Shown here: positions 26,458 through 34,926 of the stretch, piece after piece | How the letters are laid out: every line of letters begins with the position of its first letter | How positions within the stretch are numbered: the stretch's first letter is position 1 | Assembly (NCBI GenBank): GCA_947258565.1 | Contig: CAMYJB010000002.1 | Coordinates: 209,868 to 273,867, forward strand | Direction of reading: 5' to 3' | Source of the DNA: an uncultured Woeseiaceae bacterium | GTDB taxonomy: Bacteria > Pseudomonadota > Gammaproteobacteria > Steroidobacterales > Woeseiaceae | Length of the DNA: 64,000 nt | The notes under the pieces: model-generated | The model's input: the letters and a program-made list of their open reading frames with translations, nothing else | Databases searched by the model: none | What the model was told of the DNA's origin: nothing | Translations under genes and position numbers: made by a program

Positions 26458-27249
26458 TTACCAGCTGTTACGAAGTTCGCGCAGTTTCAGGAATACAGTG
26501 CGTGCATCAGGCCTTGCGCCGATTTCGGGATAGTCGTCATGCAGCTTGGCGATTACCGTTGAGTTGTCGAGGCGAAAGAAGGTGTTCATCTCGCGTTCCT
26601 GCGCCAGCGTCGTTACGAGTGCATCGGCCGGGTCCTGGTTCTCGTAGTCGCGAATCATCTGCCGCGCAACTTCGTTATCGGGCTCGCGATCGAGCGTAAA
26701 GCGCAGGTTGTTGATCAGGTAATCGTGTCCCGGGTAGACGAGCGTATCGTCGCGCAGCTTCGACAGCTGCTGGTCGAAGGTTTCGTACAGCTCGTCGGGA
26801 TGACCGCCGTTGTGACAGTTGCCGGCACCCGCATTGAACAGCGTGTCGCCGCTGAACAGCGCGGGCTGGTCGGTGTGAGACAGCAGGCATATGTGACTCA
26901 TCGTGTGCCCGGGCGTGTCCAGGCATTCCAGGTCTACAGTTACCCCCACCTTGATGATGTCACCGGCACCGACGCCGCGGTCCATGTTGGGTATGCGCCC
27001 GGCGGCGTTACTGTGCGCAATGATCTTTGCGCCTGTGGCCGCGACCAGGCCCTTATTGCCGCCGATGTGATCACCGTGCTCGTGCGTGTTGACAATCTGG
27101 GTGATGCGCCAGCCCCTGTCCTGGGCCACCACGAGGCACTTGCCGAAGTCGAGCGGGTCGATAGCAAGCGCATCCCCGGTTTCGGGGCACGCAACGACAT
27201 AGTTGAAGTTCCGGTACGCATTGCCGGTCCAGACCTGCTCCACGATCAT
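26458..27249 (-). CDS. gloB: Hydroxyacylglutathione hydrolase (glyoxalase II)
   Basis: 263 residues. It has a metallo-beta-lactamase fold with the metal site THEHGDHIGG (His56, His58, Asp60, His61), LDTPGHTMSHI, LFSGDTLFNAGAG and the second-site YPGHDYL. The C-terminal substrate domain with FFRLDNSTV is that of GloB rather than persulfide dioxygenases. It hydrolyses S-lactoylglutathione to D-lactate and glutathione in methylglyoxal detoxification. It lies 3 bases after the amidohydrolase gene and is probably co-transcribed with it. Confidence 0.9.
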   Translation of the reverse strand: MIVEQVWTGNAYRNFNYVVACPETGDALAIDPLDFGKCLVVAQDRGWRITQIVNTHEHGDHIGGNKGLVAATGAKIIAHSNAAGRIPNMDRGVGAGDIIKVGVTVDLECLDTPGHTMSHICLLSHTDQPALFSGDTLFNAGAGNCHNGGHPDELYETFDQQLSKLRDDTLVYPGHDYLINNLRFTLDREPDNEVARQMIRDYENQDPADALVTTLAQEREMNTFFRLDNSTVIAKLHDDYPEIGARPDARTVFLKLRELRNSW

Positions 27250-27252
27250 CTG

Positions 27253-28905
27253 CTACTCCCCGGACTTGGCCGCATAAACGAGTTCCCCGCCGACCCACGT
27301 CTGCAATACCCGGATATCGTCGATTTCGCTGGCTGGTATTTGAAAATAATCGCGATCGACGACGATGAAATCGGCCCACTTGCCTCGCTCGAGGCTGCCC
27401 ATGCGGGTTTCCTGGTGTGCTGCGTAGGCCGCCGCGAGCGTGAACGAATGCAGCGCCTCGGCGCGGGTCATTGCCTGGTCGGCATACCAGCCGCCCTCCG
27501 GCATCCCTGCCCGGTCTTGCCTGGCGACGGCCGCGTAAAGGCCGTGAAACGGATTCGGCAGTTCGACCGGGAAGTCGGAGCCGCTCGCGATCACCGCACC
27601 GGAATCGAGCAGCCGGCGCCACGCATAGCCGCCCTTGATGCGCTGCGGCCCCACCCGGTCTTCCGCCATGTTCATGTCGCTCGTCGCGTGCACCGGCTGC
27701 ATGGACGCGATCACGCCGAGTTCGGCGAAGCGGGGAATATCGTCCGGCGCAATGATCTGGGCGTGCTCGACGCGGTTCCGTAGTGGCGAGCTCTTGCCAC
27801 CCTGCGCCCTGGCGAATGCATCGAGCGCCATGCGGTTGCCGAGATCACCGATCGCGTGGATGCCGACCTGGAAACCCTTGCGGTTCGCAAGCTGTACGAA
27901 TTCGTCGAGCTGCTGCTGGGTATAAAAGGGGAGCCCGCGATTCTCGGGGTCGTCGTCGTAGGCTTCGATCATGGCCGCACCGCGGCTGCCCAGAGCACCG
28001 TCCGAGTAGAGTTTCACGGCCGCAATGTCGAGGTGGTCGTTCCCGTAGCCCCGTATGGGCTCGGGGAATGCATCGAGGTTCGGGCCGCTGTCACTCAACA
28101 TCGCGTAGATACGCATATTGAGATTGCCGTCGTCGGCCATCGACAGGTACACCTCGGCCTCGGTCTTGTTGATTCCGGCGTCGTGGACGCCGGTGATGCC
28201 AAGCGCCAGCAGGCTGTCGATCGCGCTCGCGAAGGCTTCGCGAATCTCGCTTCGTGTCGGGTCGGGGACGTGTTTCTCGACCAGCGCCATCGCGTTATCG
28301 ATCAGGATTCCCGTGGCATTGCCCGCGCCGTCACGGATGATCTTGCCGCCAACAGGATCCGGCGTGTCTGCATCGATCCCGGCAATCTGCAGCGCCTTGC
28401 TGTTTGCCCAGCCCGCATGCCCGTCGATACGCCGCAGCCAGACCGGCCGGTCTGCAACAACGGCATCGATGTCCGCGGCGCTCGGGAACTCCTTGACTGG
28501 CCATAACACCTGGTTCCAGCCGCGGCCAAGGACCCAGCCGGTGCGGCGTCCGGCGGCGTACTCGCCGATGCGCTCGACGGCAGCCTCCACGCTCGCCGCA
28601 CCGAGAAGATTGAGGCTGAGGGCCAGGAAGCCCTGGCTGTAGACGTGTGCGTGGGCGTCGATCAGCCCGGGCAGCACGAATTTGCCGCCGCCGTCGATCC
28701 GATCGGCTTCGGCAATGCCCGCAAGCAGGGAATCGTCGCCGGTGGCGACGATTCTGCCGTCGGCGCCGACAATGAGCACGCTGAATTCACGGATGCCGTC
28801 GGCTGACGGCGTGTAGCCGATAACGTTGTGTATCGCGGTATTCGCGGAACCGACGAGGGTCCAGAAGATGCTGAGGGCAATCAGGAAGCGGGTGGCCTTG
28901 ATCAA
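27253..28905 (-). CDS. Exported amidohydrolase (YtcJ/NfdA-like, amidohydrolase family 3)
   Basis: 550 residues from a TTG at 28905, chosen because GGAG precedes it by 8 bases and a signal peptide (LIKATRFLIALSIFWTLVGS) follows immediately. The frame is open further upstream, but that part looks non-coding. The metal site is DAHAHVYSQ, with later metal-binding regions around VGIHAIGDLGNR, NRVEHAQIIAPDD and ASGSDFPVELPNP. YtcJ-like enzymes hydrolyse N-acyl or N-formyl amines and related amides; the substrate is not predictable. Periplasmic location is inferred from the signal peptide. Confidence 0.85.
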   Translation of the reverse strand: MIKATRFLIALSIFWTLVGSANTAIHNVIGYTPSADGIREFSVLIVGADGRIVATGDDSLLAGIAEADRIDGGGKFVLPGLIDAHAHVYSQGFLALSLNLLGAASVEAAVERIGEYAAGRRTGWVLGRGWNQVLWPVKEFPSAADIDAVVADRPVWLRRIDGHAGWANSKALQIAGIDADTPDPVGGKIIRDGAGNATGILIDNAMALVEKHVPDPTRSEIREAFASAIDSLLALGITGVHDAGINKTEAEVYLSMADDGNLNMRIYAMLSDSGPNLDAFPEPIRGYGNDHLDIAAVKLYSDGALGSRGAAMIEAYDDDPENRGLPFYTQQQLDEFVQLANRKGFQVGIHAIGDLGNRMALDAFARAQGGKSSPLRNRVEHAQIIAPDDIPRFAELGVIASMQPVHATSDMNMAEDRVGPQRIKGGYAWRRLLDSGAVIASGSDFPVELPNPFHGLYAAVARQDRAGMPEGGWYADQAMTRAEALHSFTLAAAYAAHQETRMGSLERGKWADFIVVDRDYFQIPASEIDDIRVLQTWVGGELVYAAKSGE

Positions 28906-28989
28906 GACAGTGGCTCCGATGGGAAATGTCGAGAATGTAGCAAAAATACCACAATTCGGCGAATGAGTACTCGTTTTGACATAGAAACG

Positions 28990-29180
28990 TTCTAAAATGT
29001 TGACAACATGAGGTACTTCTGCGAGTTTGTCGTTGCAATTGCGTCGTGTTTGAACAACATCTGGGCGGCGCAAGCATAGCCAGACACCTTCAGGTACGGC
29101 TTGGCGGGGGATTCAGGGGGCCAGGTACCACGTACGATACGTAGGTAGCGAGGGCGGTTCCGAGAGGAACCGCCTTTTTT
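28990..29180 (+). ncRNA. Putative small RNA or leader ending in an orphan terminator
   Basis: The 318-base gap 28906-29223 contains no convincing protein gene. A perfect intrinsic terminator on the plus strand ends it at 29180, yet no plus-strand gene lies upstream for several kb. A transcript must therefore start inside the gap. A 5-bp hairpin (ACGTA/TACGT, 29130-29142) lies just before the terminator, and a 13-bp palindrome ATGTTGACAACAT (28997-29009) may be an operator near the start. A 23-codon reading frame (29008-29079) without a ribosome site is possible. The RNA could be a free sRNA or an attenuating leader of the CDF gene; I recognise no riboswitch class. The 5' end is a guess. Confidence 0.4.
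29153..29180 (+). terminator. Rho-independent terminator upstream of the CDF gene
   Basis: A perfect 9-bp stem GGCGGTTCC / GGAACCGCC with a GAGA tetraloop is followed by six T residues. The T-run is only on the plus-strand side, so it stops plus-strand transcripts. It lies 43 bases before the CDF transporter start. Confidence 0.9.
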
Positions 29181-29223
29181 AGTTCCCTGGCGCGTGTACC
29201 GATCTCTTCGACGGGTTTCATCT

Positions 29224-30096
29224 ATGGCATCCGACCACGGCAGCGGCAACATGAAGCGTGTCCTCATTGCGCTGACGCTGACCGGCACCTTCATGGTCGT
29301 CGAGGTTATCGGTGGCATTCTCGCCGGTTCACTCGCGCTGCTCGCCGACGCGGGCCATATGTTGACGGACACCATGGCGCTCGCGCTCGCCGCTGTGGCC
29401 TTCCACGTCAGCAAGCGGCCTGCAGATGCGCGGCGTACCTTCGGGTATCAGCGTTTCCAGATTCTCGCCGCTTTCGTCAACGGTCTGAGCCTGCTGATCA
29501 TCGTTGGCTGGATCCTTTTCGAAGCGATGCGTCGCTTTCTTTCGCCGGTAGAGGTGGCGGGAGCGACGATGTTGATCGTGGCCGGGGCCGGCCTGGTCGT
29601 AAATGTAATTGCTTTCGCGGTCCTGCACAGCGGCGATCGCGACAATCTCAACATTCGCGGCGCAGCGTTGCACGTGGCTGGAGACCTGCTCGGCTCCGTG
29701 GCCGCAATCGTCGCCGCAATCGTGATCATCTATACCGGCTGGATGGCGATCGATCCACTGTTGTCGGTCGCCGTAGCGTTTCTGATTCTCAGGAGCGCGT
29801 GGGCGCTGGTGCAGCAGAGCGGGCACGTCTTGCTGGAGGGTGCGCCCGAGTGGCTCGATCGCGAAGAGATGCAGCAAAGAATCGTCGAGCGCGTCCCCGG
29901 GGTGACGGGGATTCACCACGTCCACGTCTGGGGCCTGACGCCGCAGGACCTCATGTTGACGATGCATCTCCGGATCGCCGCGGATGTGTCAAGCCCGACG
30001 CAGGTCGTGAGGCAGGTCAAGGCGACCCTGAGAGACGAATACGGTATCGGGCATTCGACGATAGAGATAGAGACCGATGACTGCGCCGACCACTAA
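29224..30096 (+). CDS. Cation diffusion facilitator (CzcD/ZitB-like metal exporter)
   Basis: 290 residues from the ATG at 29224; a GTG ten codons earlier is possible. Six membrane helices are visible. The metal site is typical of zinc-type CDFs: DAGHMLTD in TM2 and LHVAGDLLGS in TM5, together the His/Asp tetrahedral site. The cytoplasmic C-terminal domain follows (GVTGIHHVHVWGLTPQDLM). It exports Zn, Co or Cd by proton antiport. The terminator-bearing leader just upstream suggests control by attenuation or an sRNA nearby. It converges with hpt with a 4-base overlap. Confidence 0.88.
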   Translation: MASDHGSGNMKRVLIALTLTGTFMVVEVIGGILAGSLALLADAGHMLTDTMALALAAVAFHVSKRPADARRTFGYQRFQILAAFVNGLSLLIIVGWILFEAMRRFLSPVEVAGATMLIVAGAGLVVNVIAFAVLHSGDRDNLNIRGAALHVAGDLLGSVAAIVAAIVIIYTGWMAIDPLLSVAVAFLILRSAWALVQQSGHVLLEGAPEWLDREEMQQRIVERVPGVTGIHHVHVWGLTPQDLMLTMHLRIAADVSSPTQVVRQVKATLRDEYGIGHSTIEIETDDCADH

Positions 30097-30620
30097 TCCG
30101 TCGGTTCGATGATCCCGATGTACGGCAGCGTGCGCTCGTGCTCGGCGTAATCGAGGCCGTAGCCGACGACCCACTCGTCGCCAATGCCGAAGCCGATGTA
30201 ATCGATGGGTACCTCCACCTCTGCGCGCTCGGGCTTGTGCAGCAGGGCGGCGGTCCTGACGGAGGCGGGGTGATGCGATTCGAGGATGCCGATCAGGTAT
30301 TTGAGCGTGTGGCCTGTATCGACAATGTCCTCGACGATCAGCACGTGGCGGTTTTCGATATTGCCGCGCACATCCATCACGAGGCGTACGGCGCCCGAGG
30401 AAACACTGCCCGAGGCGTAGCTTGAAACGGCGATGAATTCGATCGTGCGTGGGATCGTCAGTTGCCGCGACAGGTCGGCGAGGAAGATGAATGCGCCCTT
30501 GAGTACGCCGACCAGTACGATGTCGCCCTTGTCGCTGTAGTCGGCAGAAATCTGGGCGGCGAGTTCGGCGACGCGTGCCTGGATGTCCTGTTCGCTGATC
30601 AGTACCGGCGGCTGGTTCAA
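30093..30620 (-). CDS. hpt: Hypoxanthine phosphoribosyltransferase
   Basis: 175 residues from a TTG at 30620, chosen by comparison with family length. The frame continues upstream with non-homologous sequence and there is no good ribosome site, so the start is uncertain. The PRPP loop HVLIVEDIVDTGHT, the early GDIVLVGVLKGAFIFLADLS and the IDYIGFGIGDEWVVGYGLDY hood region are diagnostic. It salvages hypoxanthine (and guanine) to IMP or GMP. It diverges from a deoxynucleoside kinase, another salvage gene. Confidence 0.9.
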   Translation of the reverse strand: MNQPPVLISEQDIQARVAELAAQISADYSDKGDIVLVGVLKGAFIFLADLSRQLTIPRTIEFIAVSSYASGSVSSGAVRLVMDVRGNIENRHVLIVEDIVDTGHTLKYLIGILESHHPASVRTAALLHKPERAEVEVPIDYIGFGIGDEWVVGYGLDYAEHERTLPYIGIIEPTD

Positions 30621-30706
30621 TGTTCGGGCCCGTGGTCCGCGATCACTGCAGGATAGGTTATCTTGTATGTGGAAGCCAGACGCGAATGCGGTAAGGTAGC
30701 CGGGGT

Positions 30707-31342
30707 ATGAAACGTTCCATTGCCATCGCAGGTAACATGGGCGCGGGCAAGTCGACACTGGTTGATTTCCTCGCGCGCACCTATGGCGTGATGCCGTTCT
30801 ACGAGCCGAATGACGAGAACCCGTACCTGTCGGATTTCTACAGGGACATGAAGCGCTGGGCGTTCCAGTCGCAGCTCTATTTTCTGGCCAACAAGTTTCG
30901 CCTGCACCAGGAACTGGACCGGCAGCCGGGCGTGGTCGCGCTCGACCGCACCATATTCGAGGATGCGGAGATCTTTGCAACTGCGCTGCATCAGATGCGC
31001 AAGATTTCGAAACGCGACTGGCAAACCTACCAGAGTTTCTACGGCGCCATCCTCGATGCGATCCGGCCGCCGGATCTCATGATCTACCTGCGCTGCTCGA
31101 TGCGTACCCTGCGGCAGCGCATACGCTTGCGAGGTCGCGCGATGGAGCGTGACGTGCCGCTGTCCTACCTCAAGCGCCTCGAGCGGCTGTACGACGAGTG
31201 GATCGATTCCTACGAGATGAGCGACGTGCTGGTCCTGGAGACGGACAAACTCGACTATATTCACGATCTCGTCCATCGTCTGGACGTCATGCAGCGAATC
31301 GAGGCCGTGCTGCCACCGGAGATGGGCAAGCCGGCGTGCTGA
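30707..31342 (+). CDS. Deoxynucleoside kinase
   Basis: 211 residues. P-loop GNMGAGKSTLVDFLA at 9-23, the substrate-binding Glu in YEPNDENPYL, the DRS-like motif ALDRTIFEDAEIFA and the LID segment RIRLRGRAMERDVP identify the dCK/dGK family. The enzyme phosphorylates deoxyadenosine or deoxyguanosine, possibly also pyrimidines. Substrate preference cannot be read with certainty. It faces hpt across an 86-base divergent gap, suggesting a nucleoside-salvage pair, and is followed 24 bases later by the FetB-like permease. Confidence 0.87.
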   Translation: MKRSIAIAGNMGAGKSTLVDFLARTYGVMPFYEPNDENPYLSDFYRDMKRWAFQSQLYFLANKFRLHQELDRQPGVVALDRTIFEDAEIFATALHQMRKISKRDWQTYQSFYGAILDAIRPPDLMIYLRCSMRTLRQRIRLRGRAMERDVPLSYLKRLERLYDEWIDSYEMSDVLVLETDKLDYIHDLVHRLDVMQRIEAVLPPEMGKPAC

Positions 31343-31366
31343 CTTGCGCGACGTCCGCCTGCTCCA

Positions 31367-32080
31367 ATGAACACCGGCATACTGGAAATCTCCCTGCAGG
31401 GTCTCCTGTATGCGTTTCTGCCCGCGCTGTTCGTCCTTTTCATCATGTGGCGCTGGCAGGCCGGCACCGGTACCGCGGTCTACGCGATGGCGCGCATGCT
31501 GGTGCAGCTGTTCGCCATCGGCTACGTGCTTATCTACATCTTCGAGAGCGACAGCTACTGGGTCATCGCCGGTGTCCTTACGATCATGATCGTCGTCGCA
31601 AGCTGGATCGCGGTGCGGCCGCTCGGCGGCACAAAGAGGCAGTCCTGGCCGAACTCGCTGCTCGCGATCGGTTTCACGAGCGTGGTCATCCTGGCACTGG
31701 TTACGCAGGTGGTGATCGGCGTCGAGCCCTGGTTCAGCCCACGCTACGTAGTGCCCCTCGGTGGCATGGTCGTCACTGGCGCGATGAATGCCGTGAGTCT
31801 CGCGGCGGAACGTTTCCAGTCCGAAACCGCTCGCGACGAGCCGGTGCCCGACGCTCTCCGCAGTGCGTTCAAGACCGCGCTCATACCGATTCTCAACATG
31901 CTTTTTGCGGTTGGTGTGGTGTCGTTGCCGGGGATGATGACGGGGCAGATTCTCTCCGGGGTTTCGCCGCTGATTGCCGCGAAGTACCAGATAATCGTCA
32001 TGGCCATGTTCTTCGGTACGGGCGGCATCGCGGCCGCGATCTACCTCGAGCTGGAAAGCCGCCGCGCGGGTCGCGCCTGA
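31367..32080 (+). CDS. FetB/YbbM-family ABC permease (UPF0014)
   Basis: 237 residues with about seven membrane helices. Family marks are ARMLVQLFAIGYVL near the start, VVPLGGMVVTGAMNAVSLAAE, and the conserved loop VSLPGMMTGQILSGVSPLIA. FetB works with the ATPase FetA in iron export and oxidative-stress resistance in E. coli. No ATPase gene is adjacent, so the partner must be elsewhere or the protein may work differently. It converges on the lytic transglycosylase gene. Confidence 0.86.
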   Translation: MNTGILEISLQGLLYAFLPALFVLFIMWRWQAGTGTAVYAMARMLVQLFAIGYVLIYIFESDSYWVIAGVLTIMIVVASWIAVRPLGGTKRQSWPNSLLAIGFTSVVILALVTQVVIGVEPWFSPRYVVPLGGMVVTGAMNAVSLAAERFQSETARDEPVPDALRSAFKTALIPILNMLFAVGVVSLPGMMTGQILSGVSPLIAAKYQIIVMAMFFGTGGIAAAIYLELESRRAGRA

Positions 32081-32086
32081 GCGTCC

Positions 32087-32878
32087 TCAGTCAATACGAA
32101 AACCGGCGCCGCGGAGCATCCTTGCGCTCGAGTCGAATTCCTGCCGGTCGGCGTAGGTCATGACCACTTCGAACTCTCCCGTGCCGCGGCGGAACCAGTC
32201 GAGATTCAGGTCGGGGGCCTGCTGCTCGAGGCTCTCGACAAATGCAGCCGCACGGTACGGCTCACCGAACGTCACCAGTGTCGACTGTCCGAGTTCGGAA
32301 TACAGCGCATCGCCGACAGGCTTCCCCGCATTGCCCTCGCCGAGAACGTAGTTCAGGTGCCGAAATATGTAGCCGGAATACCAGTTCGCGCCGGACGGAA
32401 TCGCACCGCCGCCGACCGGAATGCGCCGTGGACCGTAGTTGTAGGCGGCCAGTGCAAGGTGAAGATTGCCCTTGTAGCGCGCCAGAAGTTCCTTCAGGTA
32501 ACGCGCACCCGCGTCGATATTCGTACAGGGGTCGTACAGTTCGCTAAGGCGATGGATGCCCAGGTGCCTCGCCGTATCGGGCCACAGGATCTGCATCACG
32601 CCGTGGGCATTGGCCCGCGATCGTGCCGTGGCCTCGAAATCGCTTTCGCCGCGAGCGACGGCGAGCAGCAGCGTCTCGGGCAGGTCGTATTGCCGGGCCG
32701 CGCTGCCAAAGCAGTTTGCAAACGGAAAGCGATAGGCCGGCTCGAGCTGAGTCTTTGTGCTGGAGTAGTCGCGCCACGCGCTGTCTAGATCCGGCTCGAC
32801 GGTGCGCGCTTCGACGCCGGTGACGAAGACCAGTAACGGCATGAGCCGGAGTATCGTCGGGAATCGTCGCTGCAGCAC
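32087..32878 (-). CDS. Lytic transglycosylase (SLT domain), last gene of the ExbBD-like operon
   Basis: 263 residues from a GTG one base after the upstream stop; the longer frame overlaps that gene and is not credible. Signal peptide to about residue 24 (VTGVEA). The SLT domain spans about 50-170, with catalytic Glu in AVARGESDFEATARS, then NAHGVMQILWPDTARHLG, CTNIDAGARYLKELL and LALAAYNYGPRR. It cleaves peptidoglycan to 1,6-anhydromuropeptides. A C-terminal extension of ~70 residues (LVTFGEPYRAAAFVESLEQQ) resembles a SPOR-like fold, similar to the one in the preceding gene. Its place in a tight operon with motor-like membrane proteins is unusual. Confidence 0.88.
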   Translation of the reverse strand: MLQRRFPTILRLMPLLVFVTGVEARTVEPDLDSAWRDYSSTKTQLEPAYRFPFANCFGSAARQYDLPETLLLAVARGESDFEATARSRANAHGVMQILWPDTARHLGIHRLSELYDPCTNIDAGARYLKELLARYKGNLHLALAAYNYGPRRIPVGGGAIPSGANWYSGYIFRHLNYVLGEGNAGKPVGDALYSELGQSTLVTFGEPYRAAAFVESLEQQAPDLNLDWFRRGTGEFEVVMTYADRQEFDSSARMLRGAGFRID

Positions 32879-32879
32879 C

Positions 32880-33413
32880 TCAGCCCTCCGGAAGCCGCAG
32901 GCCGGTCGCCGCGGATATCTGCGACAGGTTTGCAGTGATTTCCTGGTCGTCCTCGTAGGCGAACGCAACCTCGTAGACGCCCGGTTTCACCTTGACGACG
33001 CGGTAGTCGAGCCCGGTGACACGCTGCAGCTGGTCGACGAAACCATTGGCCGCAATCTCGCTGCGGAACGGGCTCCAGAACGCATACCACTGCGGTGAAG
33101 TGGCCGCCGGCACGGGCGGCGGCTCAGCCGGGGCCGGCGCGGCTTCGGATTCCTCGACCACCGCCGAGGGCGGCGCGGCTGCGGAGTCCTCGGCAACCGT
33201 CGCGGGCGGACCAGCCGGCGCGTCGATCCCCGCTACAGCCGGTACTTCCTGCGGCGCTTGCTCGGGCGCAGGCGGGCTTGCCCGCATTGGCAGCGTAATG
33301 ACCGAATCCTCAACAACGCTCGACTCGGTCGTGAATTCCGGGATACCGACGAAGACGACCAGTGCGGCGACGGCAAGGGCGGATCCCACAAGCACACCCA
33401 GGGAACGCATCAT
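32880..33413 (-). CDS. Membrane-anchored protein with a SPOR-like C-terminal domain
   Basis: 177 residues. One N-terminal membrane helix (LGVLVGSALAVAALVVFVGI) precedes a Pro/Ala/Glu-rich linker of ~80 residues and a ~65-residue C-terminal domain (WYAFWSPFRSEIAANGF, LDYRVVKVKPGVYEVAFAYE). The alternating beta-alpha pattern and opening WYAFWSPF resemble SPOR domains, which bind denuded glycan at division sites, though the match is by eye. It would place the domain in the periplasm next to the transglycosylase encoded one base downstream. Confidence 0.72.
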   Translation of the reverse strand: MMRSLGVLVGSALAVAALVVFVGIPEFTTESSVVEDSVITLPMRASPPAPEQAPQEVPAVAGIDAPAGPPATVAEDSAAAPPSAVVEESEAAPAPAEPPPVPAATSPQWYAFWSPFRSEIAANGFVDQLQRVTGLDYRVVKVKPGVYEVAFAYEDDQEITANLSQISAATGLRLPEG

Positions 33414-33423
33414 CGTTCTGTCC

Positions 33424-34926
33424 TCACAGCACGTCCTTTACTTCTATCGCACGCCAGCCGACGTGCCGGGCATGGCGTTCGGCGAGCACCGCGAATGCTT
33501 CGAGCCAGCGGTGCAGCGCGTTATTTTCAAGTCCCCGACGTATGGAGCCATTGCAACGCAGAGGGAGGGAATCGATGTGATTCGCGAACTCGCGCGCGGC
33601 TCGTGAATCGCTGACGGCAAACGCGTAGTAGGTATCGACGGCCGGGGAGACCCGCCACTCCTTGATTTCACGTATCTCGCTGCTGCCTATCGTCGTGAAC
33701 GGCACCGGGTAACGCATCGGCTCGCCGCGCGTCACGACATGGGGCGCCGTGCGCTCGCGGCATGCGGAGCCGCCCAGCCGGACCAGCCCGTAGTTGGCTT
33801 GATATTCGAGAACAAACACGATCGCGTCGGCGCGCGTGTCGGCGACCAGTACGGAGCAGGGCCGTTGCGACTCGCCATAGCTCGTCGCCCGCACCGAGGT
33901 GTCCCCGGAAAGCACACAAATACCGCGATCCTGTGATTTCAGGAGTCGCATCGGACCCAGCAACGCATCACCGCCGCCGTGAGGAATGGACACGGTTGCG
34001 ACCGGCCGAGCGGCAGGCGGCTGCCGGGGCGAAGGTTCGCCGGCAAGGCGGTAGCCTGGCAGCAGCACGTAGGCGCTGGCGCTCAGCGTGGACAGCTCGT
34101 TGCCGGGGTCGGTCGGCGATACCGTGAGCCAGTACTGGTAGAGGGCGCCGTCGATCTGGTGCGCCTTGCCGCTCAACCTTGCATTGATCTGCTGCTCGTC
34201 GCCGGTCAACTCGAGCGCATCGTGGGCGGCCAGGTTGTTGCCGACCAGTTCTACCGTGGCGACCAGGTTGTCGCCGGGCTCGGCCATGCGATTCGACGAG
34301 ACGATGTACCGGCCGCTGGTCTCGCGCAGCAACGCGCACGCCAGTTCATGGGCGAGGTGCGCGGCCAGCAGGTCGGGTTCATCCCCGGAAAACGGCACAT
34401 CGCGCGCGCCGCGAAACGTCGCGTCGGCCTGCGTCTGCCGCATGGCCCGCTGCTGGATGGTGCTGAGCGTTCCCTGCCAGGCTTTGCCGAAGCCCGACAC
34501 CCAGTTTCGATCCTCGAGATCGAGGGCGCGGACGCTGACGCCGTAGAGACCGTCAATGCGGCGCGATACCGAGATGCCGATGTAGTAGTGCACTTCATCC
34601 CGGGTGCAGTCCACCGACTGGGCGGCCGGGGTTGCGGTCGTGCCGCCCTGGCGCCGGCCGACGGATATGCCGGGCGTATTCAGGGCGGCATCGAGCAGCC
34701 GGTCACGCAGCGAGATGGCGAGTTCGTTGCTCACCGACGCCGGCACGTTGTCCTCGAAGACGACGAACATCACCGATTCGCCCTTGAAGCGGGGGTGGTC
34801 GACGAGTTGCGAGGAGACGAAGGGCACCAGCTCACGATCGAACCAGCGATCGAGGTTGCGTTCGGCCGCCACAGCCTGAGCTGCGAGCAGGAACAGGAAA
34901 ATGACGGCCGCCGTGCTACGCATCAT
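33424..34926 (-). CDS. Large exported protein of unknown function
   Basis: 500 residues with a signal peptide (FLFLLAAQAVAA, cleavage near 21). The first ~190 residues look like an ordered domain (RNLDRWFDRELVPFVSSQLV, then SVMFVVFEDNVPASVSNELA), reminiscent of exported domains in FlgO/LpoB-type envelope proteins but not assignable. A second beta-rich region follows (VSSNRMAEPGDNLVATVEL). The last third contains CRERTAPHVVTRGEP and TYYAFAVSDSRAAREFANHI. There are several cysteines (e.g. SVDCTRDEVH). The start overlaps the ExbD-like stop by four bases. No function is claimed; it is conserved in neither sequence nor context with anything I know. Confidence 0.75.
   Translation of the reverse strand: MMRSTAAVIFLFLLAAQAVAAERNLDRWFDRELVPFVSSQLVDHPRFKGESVMFVVFEDNVPASVSNELAISLRDRLLDAALNTPGISVGRRQGGTTATPAAQSVDCTRDEVHYYIGISVSRRIDGLYGVSVRALDLEDRNWVSGFGKAWQGTLSTIQQRAMRQTQADATFRGARDVPFSGDEPDLLAAHLAHELACALLRETSGRYIVSSNRMAEPGDNLVATVELVGNNLAAHDALELTGDEQQINARLSGKAHQIDGALYQYWLTVSPTDPGNELSTLSASAYVLLPGYRLAGEPSPRQPPAARPVATVSIPHGGGDALLGPMRLLKSQDRGICVLSGDTSVRATSYGESQRPCSVLVADTRADAIVFVLEYQANYGLVRLGGSACRERTAPHVVTRGEPMRYPVPFTTIGSSEIREIKEWRVSPAVDTYYAFAVSDSRAAREFANHIDSLPLRCNGSIRRGLENNALHRWLEAFAVLAERHARHVGWRAIEVKDVL

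Noticed and set aside
28976-28998. TTGACA (28976) with TAAAAT (28993) as a sigma-70 promoter
   Set aside because: The spacing is only 11 bases, too short for a functional -35/-10 pair.
29010-29150. Known metal, guanidine, c-di-GMP or cobalamin riboswitch in the CDF leader
   Set aside because: Short look-alikes (GGTAGCG, AGCCAGACACC, ACGR loops) occur, but the order and spacing of conserved blocks do not fit any of these classes.
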